A model generated the notes under the pieces. That model saw only the letters and a program-made list of their open reading frames with translations, was not told the origin of the DNA and ran no database searches. The position numbers and the translations under genes were made by a program. From NCBI GenBank assembly GCA_021848385.1, contig JAJZUQ010000037.1, forward strand, positions 1 to 32,810: DNA of 32,810 nucleotides. The letters run 5' to 3'. Positions 16,592 through 24,694 of the stretch are shown piece after piece. The DNA comes from Deltaproteobacteria bacterium. Lineage in GTDB: Bacteria > Desulfobacterota > Desulfuromonadia > Geobacterales > Geobacteraceae. The first letter of the stretch is position 1. Each line of letters begins with the position of its first letter.

Positions 16592-17641
16592 ATGCCGATG
16601 AAAATTTCTAACGCAATCCTGCTGCTGGTGGTGGTGACGCTCTGTACCACCTTTTCCATGCGGATATTCCAAGGTCTGGACGAGATGATGGGGGATCAGT
16701 ACTGGGTTGTGGACACCACCCAGGGGGATCACGGCTGGTACGCCATGGGGATTCTTCCCCACGTCAAGAAGATGCCGAAGGATGTGGTCAAGGCCGCCAA
16801 CCTGGACCCGGCGAGCAAGGAGAAATACGTTATCTATGCCCAGTCGGGTGATTTTGCCGGTGACTCTGTGTACGGCATCACCTTTGGCATACCTCTTATC
16901 ATGTACCTGATCTGGTTCGCTTTTATCCTCGGTTTTCCCGATCGGGTCGATCCCTATCTGCTTCCCCGCCGCATCTTTACCTTAGCGGTTATCCTTACGT
17001 GCTCAATTATTGTCAACCTCTTTCTGATGCGAATCGCCGCTGACTTCGCCCGGGACCCGATGGCCCGCATCGCCAACGTGGCCGGCAATCACGCCTCGCT
17101 CCTCTTCCACAACGCAGGTATCTGGTTCGCCATCCTCTTCTCGGCGCTGGGTACCCATTCCCACTCGGCACAGGAGAGCGCCGCGCCCGACAGCCGCAAA
17201 TGGCAGACTCAGGCCAATGAGAAGTTTTCCTGGATGTTCACCCTGCTTGGTGCCGTTACCGTTCTCGAACTGGTGCTCGTGAAGAGCAAACTGGCCCTTC
17301 CCGATGCTGCCGTCGACTACTCGGTCTGGATCATCTGGGTTGTCATCTTCATGCGGATGTACGGTTTCTCTCCCAAATACTGGGTAAAGAGGGGGAGGGG
17401 CATTGCCATCATGGTTGTCGGAACGCTTCTGACCCTCCCGGTTTTCTACCTCCTGGAACGGGCTACCGGCACTCTCGGCGCTGGCTTTGCCTCACCGATC
17501 CTGGCCAAGGCGCTCGGTCCCGAGAACCAGAATATCGGCCTATCGCTCATGATTTCCATCTACCTGGTTTTCTGGATGGAGTTTTCCGCGGCAATCCGTA
17601 TGAACGGTCCTTCCAAGGCAGTGGCAGCCGAAATGCACTGA
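16592..17641 (+). CDS. Polytopic membrane protein of unknown function
   Basis: 349 aa. A first helix at about 6-23 leads into an outside loop of about 70 residues (GDQYWVVDTTQGDHGWYAMG...). Seven more hydrophobic segments follow, including IPLIMYLIWFAFILGF, FTLAVILTCSIIVNLFLM, LFHNAGIWFAILFSALG, MFTLLGAVTVLELVLV, YSVWIIWVVIFMRMYGF, IMVVGTLLTLPVFYLL and LSLMISIYLVFWMEF. Histidines and acidic residues near helix ends (GNHASLLFHNAG, GTHSHSAQES) could bind metal or heme, but no known motif is complete. It is the last gene of the sigma-54 unit, closed by the terminator at 17684. GGGGG lies 6 nt before the ATG. I do not recognise the family. Confidence 0.85.
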   Translation: MPMKISNAILLLVVVTLCTTFSMRIFQGLDEMMGDQYWVVDTTQGDHGWYAMGILPHVKKMPKDVVKAANLDPASKEKYVIYAQSGDFAGDSVYGITFGIPLIMYLIWFAFILGFPDRVDPYLLPRRIFTLAVILTCSIIVNLFLMRIAADFARDPMARIANVAGNHASLLFHNAGIWFAILFSALGTHSHSAQESAAPDSRKWQTQANEKFSWMFTLLGAVTVLELVLVKSKLALPDAAVDYSVWIIWVVIFMRMYGFSPKYWVKRGRGIAIMVVGTLLTLPVFYLLERATGTLGAGFASPILAKALGPENQNIGLSLMISIYLVFWMEFSAAIRMNGPSKAVAAEMH

Positions 17642-17683
17642 ACGCGGCATAGAAAGTAACATGCCTGCGTAAGAAGTCGCAGG

Positions 17684-17715
17684 GAAAGGGGAACGGGATG
17701 CCGTTCCCCTTTCTT
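17684..17715 (+). terminator. Terminator of the sigma-54 operon
   Basis: GAAAGGGGAACGG-gatg-CCGTTCCCCTTTC is a perfect 13-bp stem, followed by TTG. The U-tract is short but the stem is strong. Confidence 0.8.
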
Positions 17716-17744
17716 GTACCCATTCAGCAACTGGTTCCGATACC

Positions 17745-17773
17745 TTGATTTTTCCCCTCTCATAGCCTAGACT
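17745..17773 (+). promoter_or_regulatory. Possible promoter of the LOG-family gene
   Basis: TTGATT, a 17-nt spacer and TAGACT, four of six matches in each box, 43 bp before the start codon. Confidence 0.35.
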
Positions 17774-17815
17774 TTAATTCACGTAACTACTACACTTCAG
17801 ACCAGGAGCACTTCA

Positions 17816-18397
17816 ATGGGGCGGATTTGCGTATTTTGCGGTTCCAGCAGGGGCGCCTCTCCCGAGTATGCCCGTGCTGCGCGGGAAATGGGGGGCCTTT
17901 TGGTTGCCATGGGCCTGGGACTGGTCTACGGCGGGGCAAGCGGCGGATTGATGGGAGTCGTTGCGGACGCAGTTCTTGCGGAGGGAGGGGAGGTCATCGG
18001 GGTGTTGCCGAAGGTGCTGGAGGGAAAGGAAATCCCTCATCCGGGCGTGACAACCCTTCACCGTGTCGGTTCCATGCACGAGCGGAAGGCGCTGATGGCG
18101 AATCTGGCCGACGGTTTTATCGCCCTCCCCGGCGGGCTCGGCACTCTTGAGGAGTTTTTCGAGGTTCTCACCTGGGGTCAGCTTGGCATGCATGCCAAAC
18201 CGTGCGGACTGCTCAATGTCGGCGGCTATTACGACCGGCTCATGGCGTTCCTCGACCATGCTCAGGCGGAGCAATTCGTCAGGGCGGGGCATCGGTCACT
18301 GCTGCTCGTGGCGAATACTCCGTCTGCGCTGCTGGGCAAGTTTGTCGGGTTTGCCGCTCCAGAAGTGGAAAGGGTGCTGGATGTCAGGAGTATCTGA
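17816..18397 (+). CDS. LOG family protein (nucleoside 5'-monophosphate phosphoribohydrolase)
   Basis: 193 aa, typical length. It has the Rossmann-like start ICVFCGSSRG, the SMHERK motif at 86-91 and PGGLGTLEE at 105-113, which together define LOG/TIGR00730 enzymes that cleave ribose 5-phosphate from AMP or cytokinin nucleotides. In bacteria without cytokinin signalling the physiological role is unclear, possibly nucleotide salvage. A CAGGAG site precedes the ATG. It stands alone between a terminator and a REP-like repeat, so it is probably monocistronic. Confidence 0.93.
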   Translation: MGRICVFCGSSRGASPEYARAAREMGGLLVAMGLGLVYGGASGGLMGVVADAVLAEGGEVIGVLPKVLEGKEIPHPGVTTLHRVGSMHERKALMANLADGFIALPGGLGTLEEFFEVLTWGQLGMHAKPCGLLNVGGYYDRLMAFLDHAQAEQFVRAGHRSLLLVANTPSALLGKFVGFAAPEVERVLDVRSI

Positions 18398-18461
18398 GCC
18401 CAACAGGGTATTCAGCTCTCATAGTATTCAAGTAACCTGATTAGCCCTGATTCCCCGCACG

Positions 18462-18508
18462 TCCCTTCTCCCTGAGGGAGAAGGTGGCCGAAGGCCGGAT
18501 GAGGGGGG
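18462..18508. repeat. REP-like palindrome
   Basis: CCTTCTCCCTGAGGGAGAAGG followed by GGCCGAAGGCC and GGATGAGGG. This pattern is a REP-type unit seen in many proteobacterial genomes. It lies 65 bp after the LOG-family gene. Confidence 0.7.
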
Positions 18509-18529
18509 GCAGGGAGAGGGGATTGTTAT

Positions 18530-18545
18530 TACCGCTATTGCGGTA
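18530..18545. promoter_or_regulatory. Palindromic operator-like site
   Basis: TACCGC-TATT-GCGGTA is a perfect 6-bp inverted repeat, 58 bp before the aldo/keto reductase start. It may bind a dimeric regulator; no copy was noticed elsewhere in the window. Confidence 0.35.
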
Positions 18546-18587
18546 GATTGATTCTATTCAGGATAAGAAATGAACGAGGAGATGATA

Positions 18588-19538
18588 ATGGATAAGGTAG
18601 CACTTGGCTCCACAGGAATAATGATCAACCCGCTGATCTATGGTACCCTCCCTCTTGGACCCCTTCAGGCAGGCCTCACCCCGGCTGAAGGGGGACGACT
18701 GATCCGGCACGCCCTTGAACAGGGGGTGACAATGATCGACACGGCCGAGCTGTACGACACCTATTCCCACGTTCGTGCCGGACTGGAAGGGTTCCGGGGC
18801 GAAGCCGTTGTGGTTTCAAAGACCCATGCGGCCGATGCCCCGACCGCTCGTATCCACGTGGAGCGGGCTCTCCGTGAGCTTGGCCGTGAGCGAATCGATG
18901 TCTTCCATGTCCACGGGGCCAGGATCGCGGACCCTTTCACCGAGCGTGCTGATGTCCTGGCGGAACTTCTGCGTATGAAGGAGGAAGGGAAGATCGCCCA
19001 TGTCGGCATCTCCTCCCATTACATTTCGGCTTTCCGCAAAGCGGTTGACCATCCTGAGATCGAGGTGGTCCACCCTCTCATCAACCGGACGGGGATGGGG
19101 ATTCTCGACGGCAGTGCGGCAGAGATGGGTGAGGCCATCGCGGCGTGTGCCCGGGCAGGCAAGGGGGTCTATGCCATGAAGGCTCTGGCGGGGGGGAACC
19201 TGATCAGCGAGGCGCGGGCCAGTATCCGCTATGTGCTGGGTCTTGAGGGGATTCACGGGATTGCGATCGGAATGCTCTCTACGGCGGAGATCGAAGCCAA
19301 TCTTGCCCTGTTCCGGGATGGAACGGCGGATGAGACGGTGTGGCAGAAGCTGGAAAGCCGGAAGCGACGACTGCGGATCATGGACAAGTTCTGCAAAGGG
19401 TGCGGGTTCTGCGTCGAAGCGTGTGCCAGCAACGCCCTCAGCATAGTTGACGGGGTCGCCCGGGTGGACGAGGAAGCCTGCATCCTCTGTGGTTACTGCG
19501 GGGCTGCCTGTCCGGAGTTCATGATCCGGGTGGTGTGA
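18588..19538 (+). CDS. Aldo/keto reductase with C-terminal 2[4Fe-4S] ferredoxin domain
   Basis: 316 aa from the ATG at 18588, chosen because GAGGAG lies 6 nt before it; ATGs at 18570 and 18582 are also in frame. The barrel shows DTAELYDTY with the catalytic Asp/Tyr pair, VSKTH with the lysine and FHVHGAR with the histidine. After about residue 265 there are two iron-sulphur motifs, CKGCGFCVEAC and CILCGYCGAAC. Such fusions are common in anaerobes and may pass electrons between NAD(P)H-type chemistry and ferredoxin. The substrate is unknown. Its 3' end overlaps the convergent gene by 20 bp. Confidence 0.92.
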   Translation: MDKVALGSTGIMINPLIYGTLPLGPLQAGLTPAEGGRLIRHALEQGVTMIDTAELYDTYSHVRAGLEGFRGEAVVVSKTHAADAPTARIHVERALRELGRERIDVFHVHGARIADPFTERADVLAELLRMKEEGKIAHVGISSHYISAFRKAVDHPEIEVVHPLINRTGMGILDGSAAEMGEAIAACARAGKGVYAMKALAGGNLISEARASIRYVLGLEGIHGIAIGMLSTAEIEANLALFRDGTADETVWQKLESRKRRLRIMDKFCKGCGFCVEACASNALSIVDGVARVDEEACILCGYCGAACPEFMIRVV

Positions 19539-20166
19539 TTTTTCCCAATTCCCCTTCCAGGTATCCAATGAGTCCTGCGATCAGGTCCCCGTACTCCCCC
19601 GGCAGGCCTGCCACCCCGCGCAATGACGTGTCGAGACGGCGGGCGGCTGCCAAACCTGCCCTGAGCGGTGCCGTCGGGTCCTCCGGGACTTCTCCCCGGG
19701 CGGCTGTCACTTCCTTGAAGCGCTTCAGCACTGTCGGGTGACTCCGTTCTTCTTCCACCGCGCTTTTCCGCAGCGTGGCGTATTCCTCGTCGGAAAATCC
19801 CTTTTCTTCCTTTGCCTGCCGCAGGAGATCGACGGTCCGGAAATCGGGGAGCGGGCGGGGCTCCTCACGGCTGGCCAACAACGCCGGCTCGTGCCGTTCC
19901 ATGAAACGGTAGGCCAGGGTCAGTTTCTCCGCGGTCTGCTTCCTGATCCGGATCTCCTGCACGCAGTAATCCTCGAAGCTCTGGTAGCCCCATTCCCGGT
20001 ACATGGTGTTGCTGCTCACCCGGAGCAGCTTGTCTCCCAGCTCCACCCATGAAGATTTGAAGCGCTTTGCCGTGTCGAGGACCTGGTAGCGTTCCGACGC
20101 CGGATCGAGTTCTTCCATGATTTTTTCTATGTGGCGCTCGGCGCCGGATTGGGGGGTGGTTTCCAT
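19519..20166 (-). CDS. Hypothetical helical protein
   Basis: 215 aa, highly charged and mostly helical, with no membrane segment. The middle part WGYQSFEDYCVQEIRIRKQTAEKLTLAYRF recalls the FEDYC...G-S...AY helix-turn-helix-like motif of phage and plasmid proteins, so DNA binding is possible. The C-terminal part (LRAGLAAARRLDTSLRGVAG...LIGYLEGEL) is a separate helical segment. It overlaps the aldo/keto reductase tail to tail by 20 bp and is divergent from the methyltransferase gene, with 145 bp between them. I cannot assign a function. Confidence 0.75.
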   Translation of the reverse strand: METTPQSGAERHIEKIMEELDPASERYQVLDTAKRFKSSWVELGDKLLRVSSNTMYREWGYQSFEDYCVQEIRIRKQTAEKLTLAYRFMERHEPALLASREEPRPLPDFRTVDLLRQAKEEKGFSDEEYATLRKSAVEEERSHPTVLKRFKEVTAARGEVPEDPTAPLRAGLAAARRLDTSLRGVAGLPGEYGDLIAGLIGYLEGELGKITPPGS

Positions 20167-20311
20167 GAGCTGCTCCTGATCCGCAATAGTCTTTACCGGA
20201 TTATTAGCACGATTGTGCCGGAATGGGAACTGTCAGACCGACGTTTTGTCTTTGTGGAAAACGGACTTTCGTATAGAATCGCTGTCGTGGCTGAACTGCA
20301 GGAGGAAAGAG

Positions 20312-21517
20312 ATGACAGAACGAATACGTTGTATCGTCGGGCCGGAGTCGGTAAGGATGCTGGAATTGGGGCATCCATGGCTCATCGCCGATGCCTGGAC
20401 GAAAAAATGGCCAAAGGTGCGGGCTGGTACCCTGGCGGAGCTGGTGGATGACCGGGGCCGCCTGCTGGCGACGGCGCTTCTTGATCCCGGCGAGCGGGTA
20501 GTGGCCCGGGTGCTGGAGTTTGGTCCCATGGAGCTGGATTGTGAGTGGCTGAACCGTCGCCTTGACCGTGCGTTGCGACTGCGCAGGGGTCATCTTGAGC
20601 TGACCGGCACCACCGCGTACCGGCTGGTCAACGGCGAGGGTGACGGTCTTCCTGGCCTGACCGTGGATTGCTACGGTGACTACCTGATGGTGCAGCTCTA
20701 TGGCGAAGGGTGGCGTCCCCACCTGCCGCAGGTCGTGCAGGGTCTCCAGCAGATGCTCTCCCCCGCCGGCATCTACGAAAAGAGCCGCCCCCGGAATACC
20801 CGGGAACTGGAGGCGGTAAGCGACTCCAGGAGTTACGGCCGGCTCCTTGCGGGTCAGTCTGCCCCTTCCCGGCTAGCGGTTCAGGAGAACGGCCTCACCT
20901 TCCTGGTAAGCCTGGAACAGGGGCTTAATACCGGTCTGTTCCTCGATCAGCGCGAGAACCGGCGCGATCTGATGGGACGGGTCACGGGGAAGCGGGTGCT
21001 CAACCTGTTTGCCTATACCGCCGCTTTTTCCGTGGCTGCGGCTGCTGCCGGCGCGGTTTTGGTGACGAGTGTGGATGCCTCCCCCGGTTATACGGCATGG
21101 GGGCGGGATAATTTTGGCGCCAACCGGCTCAATCCGAAACGGCACGAATTCATCGTCGGCGACTGCTTTACCGTGCTCGAAGAGCTTGCCGCGGCGGGGA
21201 AAACTTACGACATTGTCCTGATGGATCCCCCCTCCTTTTCCACAACGGCAAAGAGTCGCTTCACCACCCGGGGGGGGACGTCGGACCTGGTGGCCGCTGC
21301 CTTGCCGCTCCTGACGGCGGGAGGGCTTCTCATCACCTCCTCCAACCACCAGAAGGTGGACGTGGCCGACTACCTCAAGGAGTTGCGGCGCGGCGCATTG
21401 AAGGGTGGGGCTGACCTGCGGGTCATCGCCAGTTACGGCCAATCGGGTGATTTCCCCTATCCGGTGACCTTTCCCGAGGGGCGCTATCTCAAGTACATAA
21501 TCAGTGTGAAGGGGTGA
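20312..21517 (+). CDS. rlmI: Class I SAM-dependent methyltransferase, RlmI-like (23S rRNA m5C)
   Basis: 401 aa from the ATG at 20312, which has AGGAGG 6 nt upstream; the open frame extends further but lacks a ribosome site. It has an N-terminal PUA-like domain (HPWLIADAWTKKWP... about 1-85), a linker domain (YRLVNGEGDGLPGLTVDCYGDY), the QGLNTGLFLDQRENR motif, the SAM site VLNLFAYTAAFSVAAA and the DPPSF motif. This order is that of RlmI/YccW-type enzymes that make 5-methylcytosine in 23S rRNA. The exact target base is not shown by the sequence. slyX follows 10 bp downstream, probably in the same transcript. Confidence 0.9.
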   Translation: MTERIRCIVGPESVRMLELGHPWLIADAWTKKWPKVRAGTLAELVDDRGRLLATALLDPGERVVARVLEFGPMELDCEWLNRRLDRALRLRRGHLELTGTTAYRLVNGEGDGLPGLTVDCYGDYLMVQLYGEGWRPHLPQVVQGLQQMLSPAGIYEKSRPRNTRELEAVSDSRSYGRLLAGQSAPSRLAVQENGLTFLVSLEQGLNTGLFLDQRENRRDLMGRVTGKRVLNLFAYTAAFSVAAAAAGAVLVTSVDASPGYTAWGRDNFGANRLNPKRHEFIVGDCFTVLEELAAAGKTYDIVLMDPPSFSTTAKSRFTTRGGTSDLVAAALPLLTAGGLLITSSNHQKVDVADYLKELRRGALKGGADLRVIASYGQSGDFPYPVTFPEGRYLKYIISVKG

Positions 21518-21527
21518 GGAGGTGAGC

Positions 21528-21734
21528 ATGACGGAACAGAGGGTTACCGATCTTGAAATCCATATGATGCACCAGGAGAATACCATCCAGCAGTTGAACG
21601 AGGTGGTGTATCAGCAGCAACAGCAGCTGGACCGGCTGTCGGCAGAGGTGGAACTGCTCAAGCAGCAGCTCCAGTGCATGGCGCCATCCACCGTGCGGGA
21701 GCCGGCTGACGAGGAACCGCCGCCACATTATTAG
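21528..21734 (+). CDS. slyX: SlyX family protein
   Basis: 68 aa from ATG 21528, with GAGGAGG 5 nt upstream; GTG 21522 is an alternative. The pattern RVTDLEIHMMHQENTIQQLNEVVYQQQQQLDRLSAEVELLKQQL is the SlyX coiled coil, and the Pro-rich end (EEPPPHY) is also typical. The family's function is unknown. It is probably co-transcribed with the methyltransferase. Confidence 0.92.
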   Translation: MTEQRVTDLEIHMMHQENTIQQLNEVVYQQQQQLDRLSAEVELLKQQLQCMAPSTVREPADEEPPPHY

Positions 21735-21740
21735 AGGCGG

Positions 21741-21806
21741 GCTATGGGCTATGGGCTATAGGCGATAGGCGATAGGCGATAGGCGATAGGCGATAGGCGA
21801 TAGGCG
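21741..21806. repeat. 7-bp tandem repeat (ATAGGCG)n
   Basis: Seven perfect ATAGGCG units at 21758-21806, preceded by two or three degenerate GCTATGG units. It lies just after slyX. Such arrays change copy number by slippage, so this is a likely variable-number site between strains. Confidence 0.9.
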
Positions 21807-21840
21807 GTGAGGGGTGGCTGGTTTTCCCAGTGCCCATTGC

Positions 21841-22365
21841 CTAGTGCCCATCGCCTTTTTTCTCGTGCTGTTCCTGCAGGAACTGGATGAAGTCCAGGTG
21901 GCGGCTGACGAACCTCAGGTTGAAGCGGCTTTCGTAGAGGAGGATGGCGCTTGAGACGAAGAGAAAAACTCCGCCCAGGAGGGCGATGGCCGTGGGAATC
22001 CAGGCGGTGTCGGCTGTGCCGTATGCAACGTTGAAGGCGATGGCGAGGCTTGCCGCCACGAAGAGGGCAGTGGCGGTATAGAGGGCGGCCATCGCCTTCT
22101 GGATAAGGCCGGCGCGAATTCGCTGCAGCCGGAACTGGTCACTGAGAAAGGCGATACGCTGGTCGGGGAAAGAGGTTTTGCCGTCAAGCACCGTCTCCAG
22201 TTCGGTTTTCAGGGTGTTGACGCGGTCAAATATCCTCCCCAGGCGGGCCGAGGTGGAGAAGATCAGGCTGCCGCAGGCGGTGATCAGCACCGCCGGGGTG
22301 ATCATGGAGGTGAGGACACGGGTACTGGAAAGCGCGTCCAGCAGTTCTTTTTCCTGAATAGACAT
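21841..22365 (-). CDS. DUF2721 membrane protein
   Basis: 174 aa with about three hydrophobic segments: ITPAVLITACGSLIFS at about 22-37, LYTATALFVAASLAIAFNV at about 95-113 and IPTAIALLGGVFLFVSSAILL at about 122-143. The PAVLITACGxLIxSxxxRLGRIFDRVNTL motif is characteristic of DUF2721. The basic region after helix 1 should face the cytoplasm. The function is unknown. It reads towards slyX (convergent) and is separated from aguB by a palindromic repeat. Confidence 0.88.
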   Translation of the reverse strand: MSIQEKELLDALSSTRVLTSMITPAVLITACGSLIFSTSARLGRIFDRVNTLKTELETVLDGKTSFPDQRIAFLSDQFRLQRIRAGLIQKAMAALYTATALFVAASLAIAFNVAYGTADTAWIPTAIALLGGVFLFVSSAILLYESRFNLRFVSRHLDFIQFLQEQHEKKGDGH

Positions 22366-22380
22366 AAGATACCAATCTTA

Positions 22381-22596
22381 CCACAGAGGCATCGAGGCAC
22401 GGAGAAAATCCAATCCTTCGAACCGCTAAGACGCAAAGAACGCTAAGAAGCAAGAAACTAAGGGAAGACTGAAAAACAAATTTTTTGATTTGAAACAAAA
22501 TCTAAAAAATCTTTGAGTTATAGTTTCTTTGCGCTCTTTGCGTCTTCGCGGTTCCAGGGGTTGCAGTTGAATCTTTTTCTTTGTGTCTCTGTAGTA
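22381..22596. repeat. Long inverted-repeat element
   Basis: The gap between the DUF2721 gene and aguB is one imperfect ~215-bp palindrome. The best arms are 22421-22443 (AACCGCTAAGACGCAAAGAA...) and 22531-22553 (...TTTGCGTCTTCGCGGTT), flanked by the outer arms ACAGAGGCATCGAGG and TGTGTCTCTGTAG. The loop is AT-rich. A shorter relative sits at 29435-29486. Confidence 0.75.
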
Positions 22597-22607
22597 GATG
22601 TAAGATT

Positions 22608-23492
22608 TTAGTCCCGGTAGCGTTTCAATAAATCCCCGTAGGCATCGATACGACGGTCGCGCAGGAACGGCCAGATGCGGCGCACGGACTCGCTCCTTCT
22701 TCTGTCAATCTCCACTACCAGTACCTCTTCCCGGTCGTCTGCCGCCTGGGCCAGGAATTCACCCTGGCACCCCGCCACAAAACTGCCCCCCCAGAAGGTT
22801 ATCCCGTTGCCCGTTCCTGCCGGGTCCGGCTCGAAGCCAACCCGGTTGACGCTTACGACCGGTATGCCGTTGGCCACGGCATGGGAACGCTGGATGGTGA
22901 TCCATGCCTCCTTCTGGCGGATCTTCTCCTCGTCCGGGTCGGCGGGGTCCCAGCCGATGGCGGTGGGGTAAATGAGGATTTCCGCACCGGCCATGGCCAT
23001 GAGCCGCGCCGCCTCCGGGTACCACTGGTCCCAGCAGACCAGTACCCCGAGCTTGCCGACGGAGGTGTCGATGGGGGTGAACCCCAGGTCGCCCGGAGTG
23101 AAGTAGAACTTTTCGTAGAATGCCGGGTCGTCCGGGATGTGCATCTTGCGGTAGGTGCCGGCGATGGTGCCGTCCTTTTCGAAGACCACGGCGGTGTTGT
23201 GGTAGAGTCCCGGTGCGCGCCGCTCGAAGAGCGAGGAGACGAGGACTACGCCGAGTTCCTTTGCCACGTCGCCCAGGTTGTCGCTGATGGGGCCGGGGAT
23301 CGGCTCGGCCATGTCAAAACGGGCGGTGTCTTCGGTCTGGCAGAAGTAGACGCCGGCGTGGAGTTCCTGGAGTACCACCAGCTTGGCCCCCAGGGCGCTT
23401 GCCTGGCGGATGCTCTCGATGCTCTTTGCCAGGTTGAGATCCTTGCCCTCGCCGCAGCTTTGCTGGACAAGGGCGACAGTCAGGTTGTTCAC
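22608..23492 (-). CDS. aguB: N-carbamoylputrescine amidase
   Basis: 294-aa nitrilase-superfamily enzyme that converts N-carbamoylputrescine to putrescine, CO2 and ammonia. The catalytic triad is visible: Glu43 (LQELHAGVYF), Lys116 (YRKMHIPD) and Cys153 (VCWDQWYPE). The motifs QELH..YFCQ, FYEKFYFTPGD and SHAVANGIPVVSVNR are typical of AguB. The start is GTG, overlapping the aguA stop by 4 bp (GTGA), so translation is coupled. Together with the upstream agmatine deiminase it forms the two-step route from agmatine to putrescine. Confidence 0.95.
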   Translation of the reverse strand: MNNLTVALVQQSCGEGKDLNLAKSIESIRQASALGAKLVVLQELHAGVYFCQTEDTARFDMAEPIPGPISDNLGDVAKELGVVLVSSLFERRAPGLYHNTAVVFEKDGTIAGTYRKMHIPDDPAFYEKFYFTPGDLGFTPIDTSVGKLGVLVCWDQWYPEAARLMAMAGAEILIYPTAIGWDPADPDEEKIRQKEAWITIQRSHAVANGIPVVSVNRVGFEPDPAGTGNGITFWGGSFVAGCQGEFLAQAADDREEVLVVEIDRRRSESVRRIWPFLRDRRIDAYGDLLKRYRD

Positions 23493-24511
23493 GCGAGTAC
23501 TCCTTTGGGCAGTTGCATGGTGACACAGTGGAGCGAACCATGCTGCAGGATGAGGGGCGAGCAGTCGATGCCGGTGACCTCCCGGCCGGGGAAAGCGGAC
23601 CGGATCACGGCGAGTGCCGCCCCGTCGTTCTTGTCCCCATACGTTGGGACGAGTACCGCCCGGTTGATGACGAGGAAGTTGGCGTAGGTGGCGGGGAGCC
23701 GCTGGCCGTCGTCGTCGAAGCGTGCCTCCGGCCAGGGGAGGGGAAGGAGCCGGTAGGGGCGGCCGTCCCGGGTGTGAAAGGCTGCAAGTTCTTTGGCCAT
23801 GGCGCTGAGCGCTCCGTAGTGCTCATCGGCCGGATCGTCGCACGACTGGTAGACGATGGTGTCGTCCGGGCAGAGCCGGGCCAGGGTGTCCACGTGGGAG
23901 TCGGTGTCGTCACCGGCGAGATAGCCGTTTTCCAGCCAGAGAACGTGCTCTGCACCCAGTTCCCGCACCAGAACCGCCTCGATCTCCGGCCGGGAAAGGT
24001 GGGGATTCCGGTTGGGGGAGAGGAGGCATTCGGCCGTGGTCAGGATGGTCCCGCTGCCGTCACTCTCCAGGCTTCCCCCCTCCATGACCAGCCCCACGAT
24101 CTCTCGCTCGGCCCGGAAGGCCCCCAGTTTGCAGAGCCGGCCGGTGATCAGGTTGTCCAGGCCGGCGGGGAATTTAAGCCCCCAGCCGTTGAAGCCAAAA
24201 TCGAGCAGGAGTGGCTTTCCCTCTTCCATTACCGTAACGGGGCCGAAGTCCCGTGCCCATGTGTCGTTGCTCTCTACGGGTAAAAGCCGGACATTGGCCA
24301 TGTCGACACCCGCATCGGTCAGTTGTCGTTCAATCGCCAGCTCGTCGGCGACTACCAGGAGTACCCTCTCGAAACGGCTGATCGACCGGACGATCTCTAT
24401 GAACACCGGTTCTACTACATCCAGATGAAGCCGCCAGTCGGTGGCTTCATGGGGCCAGGCCAGCAGCACCCCGTCCTGCTCTTCCCATTCGGCGGGAAAA
24501 CGTCTCGTCAT
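23489..24511 (-). CDS. aguA: Agmatine deiminase
   Basis: 340-aa enzyme of the guanidino-modifying (peptidylarginine deiminase-like) family that turns agmatine into N-carbamoylputrescine and ammonia. Signature motifs are NDTWARDFGP, MEGGSLESDGSGTILTTAECLLSPNRNP, GDDTDSHVDTLARL and the catalytic Cys329 near the end (GSLHCVTMQLPKG). A GAGGAA site precedes the ATG. It is the first gene of the aguA-aguB pair. An arginine decarboxylase gene, which would supply agmatine, is not in the window. Confidence 0.95.
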   Translation of the reverse strand: MTRRFPAEWEEQDGVLLAWPHEATDWRLHLDVVEPVFIEIVRSISRFERVLLVVADELAIERQLTDAGVDMANVRLLPVESNDTWARDFGPVTVMEEGKPLLLDFGFNGWGLKFPAGLDNLITGRLCKLGAFRAEREIVGLVMEGGSLESDGSGTILTTAECLLSPNRNPHLSRPEIEAVLVRELGAEHVLWLENGYLAGDDTDSHVDTLARLCPDDTIVYQSCDDPADEHYGALSAMAKELAAFHTRDGRPYRLLPLPWPEARFDDDGQRLPATYANFLVINRAVLVPTYGDKNDGAALAVIRSAFPGREVTGIDCSPLILQHGSLHCVTMQLPKGVLA

Positions 24512-24568
24512 GCGCGTTCCTCGTTTTAGTTCATAGACAAAGATGATTCCAGAAATACGATCTTCTCA

Positions 24569-24585
24569 ACCTCTACCTCTACCTG
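24569..24585. repeat. ACCTCT hexamer tract, copy 3
   Basis: ACCTCTACCTCTACCTG lies 58 bp upstream of aguA, read on the plus strand. It is the same motif as at 7277-7300 and 16548-16570. Confidence 0.5.
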
Positions 24586-24694
24586 TCACCCCCGTACCAT
24601 ATCATCGCTACCGCGGGAATTCAAGGACAAGCAGGCGCAAAAAGGGTTGCGTCCAGTTACCAATCCGGTATGCTATCACAGAAATTCTGACCCG

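Noticed and set aside
21741..21806. A CRISPR array at the tandem repeat
   Set aside because: Units are 7 bp long and directly adjoining, with no spacers.
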